A stretch of DNA of 64,000 bases, from the NCBI RefSeq assembly GCF_027944115.1, contig NZ_JAPJZI010000001.1, forward strand, positions 1,550,001-1,614,000, in the 5' to 3' direction. The notes beneath the pieces were generated by a model. The model saw nothing but the letters and a program-made list of their open reading frames with translations. It had not been told where the DNA came from and did no database searches. This stretch comes from Hoeflea prorocentri (GTDB lineage: Bacteria; Pseudomonadota; Alphaproteobacteria; Rhizobiales; Rhizobiaceae). Made by a program: the position numbers and the translations under genes. Position 1 is the stretch's first letter, and each line of letters starts with the position of its first letter. Shown in pieces: positions 6,953 to 15,350 of this stretch.

Positions 6953-8450
6953 CGGCAGGACGGCGGCAGTCATCGGTTCAGGTTTCGGAGGATTGGCTCT
7001 GGCCATCCGTCTGCAAAGCGCCGGCATATCGACAACACTCTACGAGAAGCGCGACCGTCCCGGCGGACGGGCCTATGTCTATGAAGATGAAGGCTTCGTG
7101 TTCGATGCCGGGCCGACGGTGATCACCGATCCCGCATCCTTGCGCGAGCTTTGGGAGTTGTCCGGGCGCAACATGGATGACTACGTTACCCTGCTGCCGG
7201 TCGATCCGTTCTATCAGTTGTGCTGGGAGGACGGCTACCGGTTCGACTATGTTAACGACCAGGAACGGCTGGATGCGCAGATAAGCCAGAAATCTCCGCA
7301 AGATGTGGATGGCTACCGGCGCTTCCTTGAGTATTCCAACGATGTTTACCGGGAAGGTTATGAGAAGCTTGGCGCGGTGCCTTTTTTGAGTTTCTGGAAC
7401 ATGGTGAAGGTCGCACCCCAGCTTATCCGTCTGGAGAGCCATCGCAGCGTCTATTCAAAAGTGTCGGCCTTCATAAAGGACGAGCAGCTTCGGCAGGCGT
7501 TTTCGTTCCACTCACTGCTGGTTGGCGGCAATCCGTTCGATACATCGTCGATCTATACGCTTATTCACGCGCTGGAGCGGCGCGGCGGCGTCTGGTTCGC
7601 CAAGGGCGGGACCGGCTCACTGGTTCGTGGCATGGTCAGGCTTTTTGAGGATCTCGGCGGAACGGTCCATCTGAGTACCCCTGTCGACCGGGTCGAAACG
7701 GAAAACGGACGTGCAAGGGCGGTTATCGCCCAGGGCAAACGCACCGCGTTCGACATGGTGGCCTGCAATGCCGACGTCGTGCATCTGTATGAGCACCTCC
7801 TGCGTGACGACGCCCATGGCAAAGGCCAGGCAAACGCCCTGAAAAAGAAGCGCTTTTCCATGTCGCTCTTTGTCATTTACTTTGGATTGAAGGGCAAGCG
7901 GCCGGACCTGAAACACCACATGGTCCTGTTCGGACCGCGATATCGCGAGCTGATCAACGATATCTTCAAGGCGGACCAGCTTGCCGATGATTTTTCACTT
8001 TATCTGCATTGCCCATCGGTGACGGACGATACGATGGCGCCAGAGGGCGATAGTGCCTATTACGTGCTGTCGCCGGTGCCGCATCTGGGAACGGCCGACA
8101 TAGACTGGGAACAGGAAGCGCCGCGCTATCGCGACCGCATTCTGGATTATCTTGAAGAGCGGTATATTCCGAACCTGAAGCGTGATCTTGTGACGTGTCG
8201 GACATTCTCGCCCTTTGATTTTCGCGATGAGCTTAACTCGCATCTGGGCTCGGCCTTTTCCGTTGAACCGCTTCTGACCCAGAGTGCATGGTTCCGGCCG
8301 CATAACCGCGATTCAAAGATAGAAAATCTCTACCTGGTTGGAGCAGGAACGCATCCGGGTGCGGGTATCCCCGGCGTGGTGGGCTCAGCAAAGGCGACAG
8401 CCGGGCTCATGATCTCCGAGGCGGATTTGGACATTGCAGACGCCTCATGA
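6945..8450 (+). CDS. crtI: Phytoene desaturase CrtI (501 aa)
   Basis: CrtI is the bacterial flavoprotein that introduces four double bases' worth of desaturation, taking phytoene to lycopene. The N-terminus has the FAD-binding motif AVIGSGFGGLALAIRLQSAG followed by the E-x4-RPGGRAY segment; the C-terminus carries the CrtI signature NLYLVGAGTHPGAGIPGV and GSAKATAGLM. Length is normal for the family (490-510 aa). ATG at 6945 overlaps the end of crtY and its own stop overlaps the crtB start (ATGA at 8447), so the three genes form a translationally coupled unit. Confidence 0.96.
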   Translation: MGSGRTAAVIGSGFGGLALAIRLQSAGISTTLYEKRDRPGGRAYVYEDEGFVFDAGPTVITDPASLRELWELSGRNMDDYVTLLPVDPFYQLCWEDGYRFDYVNDQERLDAQISQKSPQDVDGYRRFLEYSNDVYREGYEKLGAVPFLSFWNMVKVAPQLIRLESHRSVYSKVSAFIKDEQLRQAFSFHSLLVGGNPFDTSSIYTLIHALERRGGVWFAKGGTGSLVRGMVRLFEDLGGTVHLSTPVDRVETENGRARAVIAQGKRTAFDMVACNADVVHLYEHLLRDDAHGKGQANALKKKRFSMSLFVIYFGLKGKRPDLKHHMVLFGPRYRELINDIFKADQLADDFSLYLHCPSVTDDTMAPEGDSAYYVLSPVPHLGTADIDWEQEAPRYRDRILDYLEERYIPNLKRDLVTCRTFSPFDFRDELNSHLGSAFSVEPLLTQSAWFRPHNRDSKIENLYLVGAGTHPGAGIPGVVGSAKATAGLMISEADLDIADAS

Positions 8451-9406
8451 GCGCCTCGATGGAAAGCAACGCCGCCACGGACACTGTTTTACGCGTCAGC
8501 GAAGAGATGATCGCCGCGGGGTCCAAAAGCTTCGCTGCGGCCTCGCGGCTCTTTGACCCTGAAACGCGTGCCGATGCGGTCATGCTTTATGCGTGGTGCC
8601 GCCATGCGGACGATGTGATTGACGGGCAGACACTTGGTCATGGGATGACTGCCGATCATCGTGCGGGTCAGCAGGCGCGGCTTGATGAGCTTCGCGATAT
8701 GACGCAGGCCGCTTTAGCCGGTCAAAAAACGGACGATCCTGTTTTTGAAGCGTTGCGGCAGGTGATTGCGCGCAACGATATCCCGCACCGTCATCCTTTG
8801 GAGCTGCTGAAAGGCTTCGAGATGGATGTGAATGAACGTATCTATCAAACCGAAGCCGACATGCTGGATTACTGCTATCACGTTGCGGGCGTGGTCGGTG
8901 TCATGATGGCGATGATCATGGGTGCGCGCGAACAAAGCGTGCTGGACCGGGCCTCCGATCTCGGACTTGCCTTTCAACAGACCAACATTGCGCGTGACGT
9001 GATCGACGATGCGCGGGCAGGGCGGACCTATCTGCCAGCCGAGTGGCTGACGGAGGTCGGCATCGTGCAAGTCGATGCGGATGATCCGGATCAATGGCCG
9101 AAGCTGCACCGGCTCGCGCTGCGCCTGTTGGACGGTGCCGAACCATATTATGAGTCCGCCTATTGGGGGCTTGCAGCGCTGCCGTTTCGTTCCGCCTGGG
9201 CGGTGGCCGCCGCGCGGCGTGTCTACCGTGAAATCGGCAGGGTATTGCGGGCCGGCGGTCCGGAGGCGTGGAAAAATCGCGTTTCCACGTCGAAACAGCG
9301 CAAGATCATTCTGCTGGCCCTTGCGCTTGGCGACGTGATCGCGACGCGCTTCAAGGGTGCTGCATCCGGTGCTGAAAGGGTTGGTTTTTATCAAAGACCG
9401 CTTTAG
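8447..9406 (+). CDS. crtB: Phytoene synthase CrtB (319 aa)
   Basis: CrtB condenses two geranylgeranyl diphosphates head to head into phytoene. Both aspartate-rich motifs are present: DDVID at residues 55-59 and DVIDD at 184-188, the latter followed by AGRTYLP, as in trans-isoprenyl synthases. Also visible are SKSFAAASRLF and YCYHVAGVVG. The ATG overlaps the crtI stop by the ATGA arrangement. The last 4 bp overlap the convergent crtZ stop. Confidence 0.95.
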   Translation: MSASMESNAATDTVLRVSEEMIAAGSKSFAAASRLFDPETRADAVMLYAWCRHADDVIDGQTLGHGMTADHRAGQQARLDELRDMTQAALAGQKTDDPVFEALRQVIARNDIPHRHPLELLKGFEMDVNERIYQTEADMLDYCYHVAGVVGVMMAMIMGAREQSVLDRASDLGLAFQQTNIARDVIDDARAGRTYLPAEWLTEVGIVQVDADDPDQWPKLHRLALRLLDGAEPYYESAYWGLAALPFRSAWAVAAARRVYREIGRVLRAGGPEAWKNRVSTSKQRKIILLALALGDVIATRFKGAASGAERVGFYQRPL

Positions 9407-9918
9407 CGATCGTCCAGCGTGGCGGTATTGTCGTAGAGTTCCAGATCCAGCGCCTTCCTGTTCTCGCGCAGTTCTTCCTTCAGACTGTCCAGGCTCGGCG
9501 CCCACAAAAACCCGAAGGATACGCAGCCTTCCTTGCCCTTGACCGCATGGTGCAGGCGATGAGCCTGGTAAAGACGTTTGAAATAGCCTTTTTTGGGAAC
9601 GTAGCGGAACGGCCAGCGATGATGGACCAACCCGTCATGGGCGATGAAATAAAGCGCGCCGTAGCATGTTATTCCCACGGCGAGCCACCAGATGACCCAA
9701 TAGGTTGTCCCGATCCAGAACAACGCTATCGCCACGCAAGCAAAGACGGCAGCGTAGAGGTCGTTCTTCTCGAAAGCGTCATCGTGCGGCTCATGGTGGG
9801 AACGGTGCCAGCCCCATCCCCATCCATGCATGACATATTTGTGCGCCCACCAGGCAAACAGCTCCATCAACGCAATGGTGCCGACGACTATGGCTGCAGC
9901 GATCAGAAAGTTGCTCAT
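9403..9918 (-). CDS. crtZ: Beta-carotene hydroxylase CrtZ (171 aa)
   Basis: CrtZ is a membrane di-iron hydroxylase that makes zeaxanthin from beta-carotene via cryptoxanthin. All four histidine clusters are present: HKYVMH (26-31), HRSHH (38-42), HDGLVHH (94-100) and HRLHH (120-124). Hydrophobic segments lie at about 4-22, 55-72 and 76-93. The gene is convergent with crtB, with a 4-bp overlap of coding ends. It lies 105 bp downstream of the ABC permease gene on the same strand and may be read through from crtE. Confidence 0.95.
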   Translation of the reverse strand: MSNFLIAAAIVVGTIALMELFAWWAHKYVMHGWGWGWHRSHHEPHDDAFEKNDLYAAVFACVAIALFWIGTTYWVIWWLAVGITCYGALYFIAHDGLVHHRWPFRYVPKKGYFKRLYQAHRLHHAVKGKEGCVSFGFLWAPSLDSLKEELRENRKALDLELYDNTATLDDR

Positions 9919-10023
9919 GGTTCCTTCACATCCTGTGTGGTGTGCCCGCCGGCGGTCTCACTATAGCGCAATGTAGTGGAGCCCGGCAGTGCGGCAATCG
10001 GACCGCACCGGCTTTTAATTCCC

Positions 10024-11232
10024 TTATCCGATTTTCAACCGGTAGCGCGACAGGGCCAGGGCCGCGGCAAGGCCCAAAAGGGCGGCGACGGCCAGCGGCC
10101 AGAACGACGGTAGCAAAGCCGTCAAAGGTGCACCGCGCCATAGTGCGCCCTGATAGGCTTCGATCGCCCAGGCGTTCGGCGTGAACCATCCAAGGTCCTG
10201 CAACCAAGGTGGCATCATGAAACGCGGCACCATCGAGCCGCCCACAGCAGAGGCGACGAGGACGAGGAAACTCGAGATGGTATTGGCCTGTTGCCGCGAG
10301 ACGCAGGCCGACGCCATAGCCAACGCAAGGCCCGCTGCCGCGGCGGCTGCCAGCACCGTTGTAAAAGCCCACGGCACAAAACTTCCCGGAACATTGACGC
10401 CATAGGCCAGCCACGCGACGAGAAAAATCAGGCTGACTTGCAGGATGCCCTGTATCGACAGGAACAGGAACTTTGCCAGCACAATGACGTCCGTACCTGC
10501 CGGTCCGACTGCAACCCGGTCGATAATGCCGGAACTGCGCTCCTCGATTAAGGTTGCCGCGCCTTGCATGGCTGAAAACAGCAAAAACATGATGGCTACA
10601 GCGCCTGCGTAGTAGCTCACGGTCACGCCGCCGGATCGCCCGGTCAGTGTTTCGATGGAAACGAGTGAAGTGCCGGCGTCACGATCCTTATCTTCGCCCT
10701 CTTCCATGGCAGACAGTCCTGCATCAAGCCGCGCACGCTGTTCCGCCGAAAGGCCGCCGGCAAGTTCTTCGACAGCCGGGAGTGACCGCTGCATGGCGAC
10801 AGCGGGCAGGTTGCGGGCAATCAGCCGCTGAACCTGGCCTGCAAGGATCGGGCCGGTCATCGAACGGCCGGCGTCTGCCACAACCAGTATCGGCGCTTCG
10901 TCGCTTTCCCCCAGCAGGTCGCCACGGACGACCAGTCCGACATCGGCATCACCGGAGAGAACGGCGGCGCGAACAGCCGCCTCGCTTTCGAATGCCGTTT
11001 CATGCAGGCGCAGCGTCGGTTCTTCACGGAGTGCTTCTTCAAGCGTTTGCGATTGCTGCGAGCCGACCGCATTGAACAGCGCGACCTTCAAACGCATTTC
11101 GTCGCCGCTGGTGCCGGAAAAAATTGCGGCGAAAATCACAAAAATCAACGGCGGCAGGAGGAAAGCCATTGCGAACGCGCCACGATCACGCACCAACCCC
11201 AGAACCATGACCTTCAAAATTGCTCCGGTCAT
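10024..11232 (-). CDS. ABC-2 type transporter permease (402 aa)
   Basis: One N-terminal membrane helix (about 19-38) is followed by a ~175-residue extracytoplasmic domain and then five or six helices from about 218 to the end, which is the ABC2_membrane_3 layout of exporters. GMVPRFMMPP-like sequence (GSMVPRFMMPPWLQ) and TPNAWAIEAYQG are typical of this group. Its ATG overlaps the stop of the ATPase gene by 4 bp, so the two subunits are coupled. It sits between crtE and crtZ on the same strand, which suggests a role linked to carotenoids or the envelope; the substrate is not known. Confidence 0.85.
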   Translation of the reverse strand: MTGAILKVMVLGLVRDRGAFAMAFLLPPLIFVIFAAIFSGTSGDEMRLKVALFNAVGSQQSQTLEEALREEPTLRLHETAFESEAAVRAAVLSGDADVGLVVRGDLLGESDEAPILVVADAGRSMTGPILAGQVQRLIARNLPAVAMQRSLPAVEELAGGLSAEQRARLDAGLSAMEEGEDKDRDAGTSLVSIETLTGRSGGVTVSYYAGAVAIMFLLFSAMQGAATLIEERSSGIIDRVAVGPAGTDVIVLAKFLFLSIQGILQVSLIFLVAWLAYGVNVPGSFVPWAFTTVLAAAAAAGLALAMASACVSRQQANTISSFLVLVASAVGGSMVPRFMMPPWLQDLGWFTPNAWAIEAYQGALWRGAPLTALLPSFWPLAVAALLGLAAALALSRYRLKIG

Positions 11233-12218
11233 GGGCTCTTTCTCTTGCGGGCGAGCTTCAGGAACAGCGTATCAAGACCCGGTTCGCGAAACCGTATTTC
11301 CTTGATGTGCAGATCGGTCTGGTGCAGTGCGCGTGTGAGTGCCGCCTGTTTTTGCGCCGATGCGTCGATCATCCGGCTCCATTCCAGGCCGGATGGATGT
11401 TCCTGGAAGCCGATGCGTCGAAGCATGACACGGGTGTCTTTTGAGGCGTGCTCGAAAAGATCGACCAGCAAGACGCGGTTGTCGCCGAACGCCTTTTTCA
11501 ATAGGTCATCCGGCCGACCCGACGGTGATATCGTGCCCCTGCGAAGGAAACCGACACGTTCGCAAAGTGACTGGGCCTGATCGAGATCGTGGGTGGCCAG
11601 TAGTACGGCCAGGCCGGACCGCCCGAGATCGCGGATGACCTCATGCAGGGCATTGCGGGCGTCGACATCCACGCCGACCGTGGGTTCATCGAGTATGAGC
11701 AGGGACGGGCGATGAAGCAGTGCCGCGGCGATGTTGGCGCGTCTTTTCCATCCGCCCGACAAGGTGTGGATATAGCTGTCCGCCCGCTCGTCAAGGCGTG
11801 TCGCCTTCATGGCAAAACGCAGGGCGTCCCGGCATGATTTGCGGGACAGACCCGACAATTGGCCGAAGGCCATGAGATTTTCCCGGGCGGTCAAGTGCGG
11901 ATAAAGGGCAATCTCCTGCGGAACCAGGCCGATGCGGCGCAGCGCAGCGCGTTTGCTGTTTTTTTGTCCTGCAATGCGTATCTGCCCGCTGGCCGGGCCG
12001 ATACGGCCGCAAATGGTGCGCACAAGCGTTGTCTTTCCGGCCCCGTTCGGTCCCAGCAGGCCGAAGATCTCACCGGGCCGGATTGCCAGGTTGAGACCAT
12101 TGAGAACCCGGGTCTGACCGTACTGCACAGATAGACCCTCGACCTGGAGAGCCGCAACATCACTCGAGGCTGATCGTGGCGTGCGGGCACGCTCATGCGC
12201 TAAGTCGGTCAAGGTCAT
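11229..12218 (-). CDS. ABC transporter ATP-binding protein, exporter type (329 aa)
   Basis: Walker A GPNGAGKTT (56-64), Q-loop VPQE, signature LSGGWKRR (153-160), Walker B LLILDEP (173-179) and the switch His in ATHD are all intact. The order and the ~80-residue C-terminal extension after the nucleotide-binding domain are typical of the CcmA/DrrA-like ATPases paired with ABC-2 permeases. The gene begins 12 bp after the stop of crtE and overlaps the permease start by 4 bp, so crtE, ATPase and permease form one operon. The variable W in the signature (LSGGWKRR) is common in this subfamily. Confidence 0.9.
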   Translation of the reverse strand: MTLTDLAHERARTPRSASSDVAALQVEGLSVQYGQTRVLNGLNLAIRPGEIFGLLGPNGAGKTTLVRTICGRIGPASGQIRIAGQKNSKRAALRRIGLVPQEIALYPHLTARENLMAFGQLSGLSRKSCRDALRFAMKATRLDERADSYIHTLSGGWKRRANIAAALLHRPSLLILDEPTVGVDVDARNALHEVIRDLGRSGLAVLLATHDLDQAQSLCERVGFLRRGTISPSGRPDDLLKKAFGDNRVLLVDLFEHASKDTRVMLRRIGFQEHPSGLEWSRMIDASAQKQAALTRALHQTDLHIKEIRFREPGLDTLFLKLARKRKSP

Positions 12219-12230
12219 ATCGACTGCAGC

Positions 12231-13151
12231 TTATATTTTGGAACCGAAGATGCTGTCCACCAGCCCTGCCAAACCTATTCGGTCAAGGCCGGCGCCGGCA
12301 AGGGCGTTTTCCGCATCCTCGAGATGTTCCTCACATGAACGCCTTGCGGCCTCGGGACCGGACAGGGAGACCAGGGTCGGCATGCCGACATCCTTGCCTA
12401 CATCCTTGCCTATTTTATCGGGATCTGCGGACTGGTCGATCAGATCATCGGCTGTCTGAAAGGCAAGGCCAACCGATTTTGCGAAACCTTTCAGTGCCTT
12501 GACCCCGGTCTCGTCGAGCCCTGCCGCTATCGCGCCGATATGCGCGGAGGCAACAAACAGCACACCCGTTTTCAGCCAGTTGAGGTCCTCAATCGGCGGA
12601 GCGCGCCGGAATTCGCTTCTTTGGTGGAGGTCGATTTCCTGGCCGGCGATCATGCCGTTTGAGCCAATAGCGTTGCTCAGTACCTTGAGGGCAGCGGTTT
12701 TGCTCTCATCTGCCGCATCTGTGTTTTCGGCTATGATGCCGTAGGCGCGATTCAAAAGCCCGATCGCCGCAAGTATCGCGGTTGCTTCGCCAAACTTCTT
12801 GTGGGTGGCCGATTGGCCGCGCCGCATATTCGCATCATCCATGCAGGGGAGATCATCAAGTACCAAGGAGGCGGTGTGGACGCATTCGATCGCGCAGCCC
12901 GCGTCCAACGCAAATGATCGTCCTTTGCCCTTTGCCGCCTCGCTTATCAGAACGCTGAGGATGGGCCTGATTCGCTTGCCCGAGCCAAGGGTGGCGAAAC
13001 GCATTGCTTCATGCAGCTTAACGGGATGCGTGTCGGCCGGGGGGAGGAGCTGGTCGAGACGCTCGTTGACCTCGTCTTTGAGCCGGGCGACATGCCTGTC
13101 GGCGTGAAGCGGGTTTGTCGCTCTGTTGAGCGTTTGTGCGAATGTACTGAT
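12231..13151 (-). CDS. crtE: Geranylgeranyl diphosphate synthase CrtE (non-canonical ATC start, about 306 aa)
   Basis: CrtE elongates FPP (or DMAPP) with IPP to the C20 precursor used by CrtB. Visible are LHEAMRFATLGSGKRIRP (residues 46-63), the first aspartate-rich motif DDLPCMD (99-105) and the second, DDLID (235-239). The first ATG in frame (13004) would start inside the conserved L-H-E-A-M-R block. Upstream of it the frame is open for 49 codons of good coding sequence (S-T-F-A-Q-T-L-N-R-A, ...) back to an ATC at 13151, with GGAGGGG 7 nt before it; no ATG, GTG or TTG occurs before the TAA further upstream. ATC initiation is therefore the simplest reading. Confidence 0.88.
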   Translation of the reverse strand: MSTFAQTLNRATNPLHADRHVARLKDEVNERLDQLLPPADTHPVKLHEAMRFATLGSGKRIRPILSVLISEAAKGKGRSFALDAGCAIECVHTASLVLDDLPCMDDANMRRGQSATHKKFGEATAILAAIGLLNRAYGIIAENTDAADESKTAALKVLSNAIGSNGMIAGQEIDLHQRSEFRRAPPIEDLNWLKTGVLFVASAHIGAIAAGLDETGVKALKGFAKSVGLAFQTADDLIDQSADPDKIGKDVGKDVGMPTLVSLSGPEAARRSCEEHLEDAENALAGAGLDRIGLAGLVDSIFGSKI

Positions 13152-13249
13152 GTTAGTACCCCTCCATTATGGCGAACGGCTTTTTTCCGTATTCTCTTTT
13201 TTTACAGGTTGGACGATCAACCCGTGCTGCGGCAAGCTGAAAATTCCAC

Positions 13250-13281
13250 TTGACCGATAAACAAATTTTTCCACCTACTAT
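13250..13281 (+). promoter_or_regulatory. Candidate promoter in the crtE-fni divergent region
   Basis: TTGACC (13250-13255) and TACTAT (13276-13281) stand in promoter-like order toward fni, but the 20-bp spacer is longer than usual, so the call is weak. The 218-bp divergent region also holds the palindrome GTACT-N6-AGTAC (13144-13159) over the crtE start. Confidence 0.25.
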
Positions 13282-13369
13282 GTGGCCACATGATGCTGTC
13301 ACGGTCGATCCCGTGTTTGGGGCATAAAACAGGGGGCTTTATGAATCCGGTGCGGGGACTTTGGTCCAA

Positions 13370-14395
13370 ATGCTGACAAGCCGAAAAGATGAACACCTTT
13401 CGGTCGTTCTTGGGCAGCGGCACAAAAAGTCCGGCAAGACGACCGGGTTCGAGGCCATTGATTTCGTTCACTGCGCGCTTCCCGAGATGAAGTTAGACGA
13501 CGTCGATGTTAGTACGACGTTTTTGGGCAAACGGATCAGTGCTCCTTTGCTTGTCAGTTCGATGACGGGTGGTCCCAAGCGCGCCGCGTCGATCAATGAG
13601 AACCTTGCGCGCGCCTGCGAAGATCTCCGGTTGCCGTTTGCGGTCGGTTCGCAAAGGATTGCGATAGAGGAAAGCGAATATGGTGGACTGGGCCGCAGCT
13701 TGAGGACGCTTGCGCCCTCTGTGCCCATTCTTGGAAATTTCGGCGCCGCCCAGCTCAATTTGGGTTTTGGTCTCGATGAGGCGCGCAAGGCGGTCGAGAT
13801 GATCGATGCGGATGCGGTTTATATCCACCTCAATCCGTTGCAGGAAGCGGTGCAACCGGAAGGGGATCGGGATTGGTCGGGACTTTTTGACAAGATCGTA
13901 GCTCTCTCCGATGCATTGCCGGTGCCAGTTGCGATCAAGGAAGTCGGCTCGGGAATTTCCGCCACGCTTGCAAAGCGGTTTGTCGGGGCCGGCATCACGA
14001 TCATAGATGTTGCCGGCGCGGGCGGAACCAACTGGGCGGCCGTGGAAGCCGCTCGCATGAAGGACCCGCAGCGGGCGGCCCTGGCCAATGCCTTTTCCGA
14101 TTGGGGTATCCCCACCGCACTGGCCGTGGCCGACATTCGTGATGCCTGTCCGGATGCCACAGTTATTTCTTCCGGCGGGATTCGGTCCGGGATCGATGTG
14201 GCGAAGTCAATAAGAGTTGGAGCAAATCTTGCCGGGCAGGCTGCGGGACTTCTCCAGGCCGCCAATACATCGGCCGACTCACTTGTCGATCACTTCACCA
14301 ATGTGATCGATGAGCTGCGCATCTGTTGTTTTTGTACCGGATCTCAAGACCTGGAAGCGCTCCGCAGTGCAGAGATCAGGCGCGTGTTGGGGTGA
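13370..14395 (+). CDS. fni: Isopentenyl-diphosphate delta-isomerase, type 2 (341 aa)
   Basis: Type 2 IDI interconverts IPP and DMAPP with FMN and NAD(P)H, supplying the allylic starter for CrtE. The N-terminal SRKDEHL, the SSMTGG loop, VGSQRIA, HLNPLQEAVQPEGD (substrate-binding), K-E-V-G-S-G-I and the FMN-phosphate loop SSGGIRSG are all present. ATG at 13370 is preferred; a TTG at 13361 is in frame but close to the ribosome-binding site. It is divergent from crtE and completes the local precursor supply for carotenoids. Confidence 0.94.
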   Translation: MLTSRKDEHLSVVLGQRHKKSGKTTGFEAIDFVHCALPEMKLDDVDVSTTFLGKRISAPLLVSSMTGGPKRAASINENLARACEDLRLPFAVGSQRIAIEESEYGGLGRSLRTLAPSVPILGNFGAAQLNLGFGLDEARKAVEMIDADAVYIHLNPLQEAVQPEGDRDWSGLFDKIVALSDALPVPVAIKEVGSGISATLAKRFVGAGITIIDVAGAGGTNWAAVEAARMKDPQRAALANAFSDWGIPTALAVADIRDACPDATVISSGGIRSGIDVAKSIRVGANLAGQAAGLLQAANTSADSLVDHFTNVIDELRICCFCTGSQDLEALRSAEIRRVLG

Positions 14396-14509
14396 TCATG
14401 GCCAACGCCCGCTCAATACTCCCCGCGCAAATTGGATGCATGCAGTTTGTTCGCTTGAATAGTGCGTCGGCCCGCATTAAGAGCAGGGCAGAAAAACCGG
14501 AGAGACCGC

Positions 14510-15184
14510 ATGACAATCGATTTTGACGTTGCGCGCACCAGAATGGTGGACAATCAGATCCGGACAACAGATGTCACTTCGCACGCCGTGCTGTCAGCAT
14601 TCCTGTCCGTTGCCAGAGAGAAGTTCGTTTCGGGGAACATGCGCGCACTTGCCTATATCGACGACGATATTCGACTTTCATCGGGTGAGGATGGTGTCCC
14701 CGACCGTTATCTGATGGAGCCGTCTCCGCTGGCTAAAATGATCCAGTTGGCAGAAGTGCGTGAAGGCGACGTTGTTTTGGAGATCGGCTGCGGGACGGGC
14801 TATGTCTCGGCCCTGCTTTCACAGCTTGCCGATTCCGTTGTTGCGCTTGAATCTGATCCGGCCCTTGCGGAAACCGCCGTTCAGACCCTGTCGGAGCTGG
14901 GCTATGACAATGTGGCGGTTGTAACCGGAAAGCTGCCGGAAGGGTACAAACCGGAAGCGCCCTATGATGTCATTTTTATTGCCGGAGCCGTTGAAGAACT
15001 GCCAAGCGCGTTGTTCGATCAGCTTCGCGATGGCGGGCGCCTGGTGGTCGTGGAAGGCCATGGCAACGCATCCAAGGCAAATCTTTATGTGCGCGAGGGC
15101 GGCCATACATCAGCCAGGCGGGGCTTCAACACGTCGGTTAAACCGTTGCCGGGCTTTGAGAAAAAACCGGAGTTTCAGTTCTGA
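14510..15184 (+). CDS. Protein-L-isoaspartate O-methyltransferase family (224 aa)
   Basis: The SAM-binding motif VVLEIGCGTGYVSALLSQL and DVIFIAGAVEELP are clear. The N-terminal segment ARTRMVDNQIRTTDVTSHAV is the Rhizobiales version that precedes tolC; such proteins are annotated as protein-L-isoaspartate methyltransferases, which repair isomerised aspartates, though this branch lacks some residues of classical Pcm and may act on other substrates. GGAGA lies 8 nt before the ATG. A second family member lies at 38298-38951. The tolC-popZ-valS genes follow on the same strand. Confidence 0.85.
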   Translation: MTIDFDVARTRMVDNQIRTTDVTSHAVLSAFLSVAREKFVSGNMRALAYIDDDIRLSSGEDGVPDRYLMEPSPLAKMIQLAEVREGDVVLEIGCGTGYVSALLSQLADSVVALESDPALAETAVQTLSELGYDNVAVVTGKLPEGYKPEAPYDVIFIAGAVEELPSALFDQLRDGGRLVVVEGHGNASKANLYVREGGHTSARRGFNTSVKPLPGFEKKPEFQF

Positions 15185-15350
15185 CCGGGTGGTCAGGCAC
15201 TGTTGTTAATGGGTAACACAGCAAACGATACTCGGCACTTGAGCGCAGGAGCTGATGGACAATGGTGAAATCTTAATACCATCGTGTACAATCGTTTAAC
15301 GTGGCTTTGCAGCTGAATCCACCGGGCGGCCTGTTGAGGGGATTTCGAAC

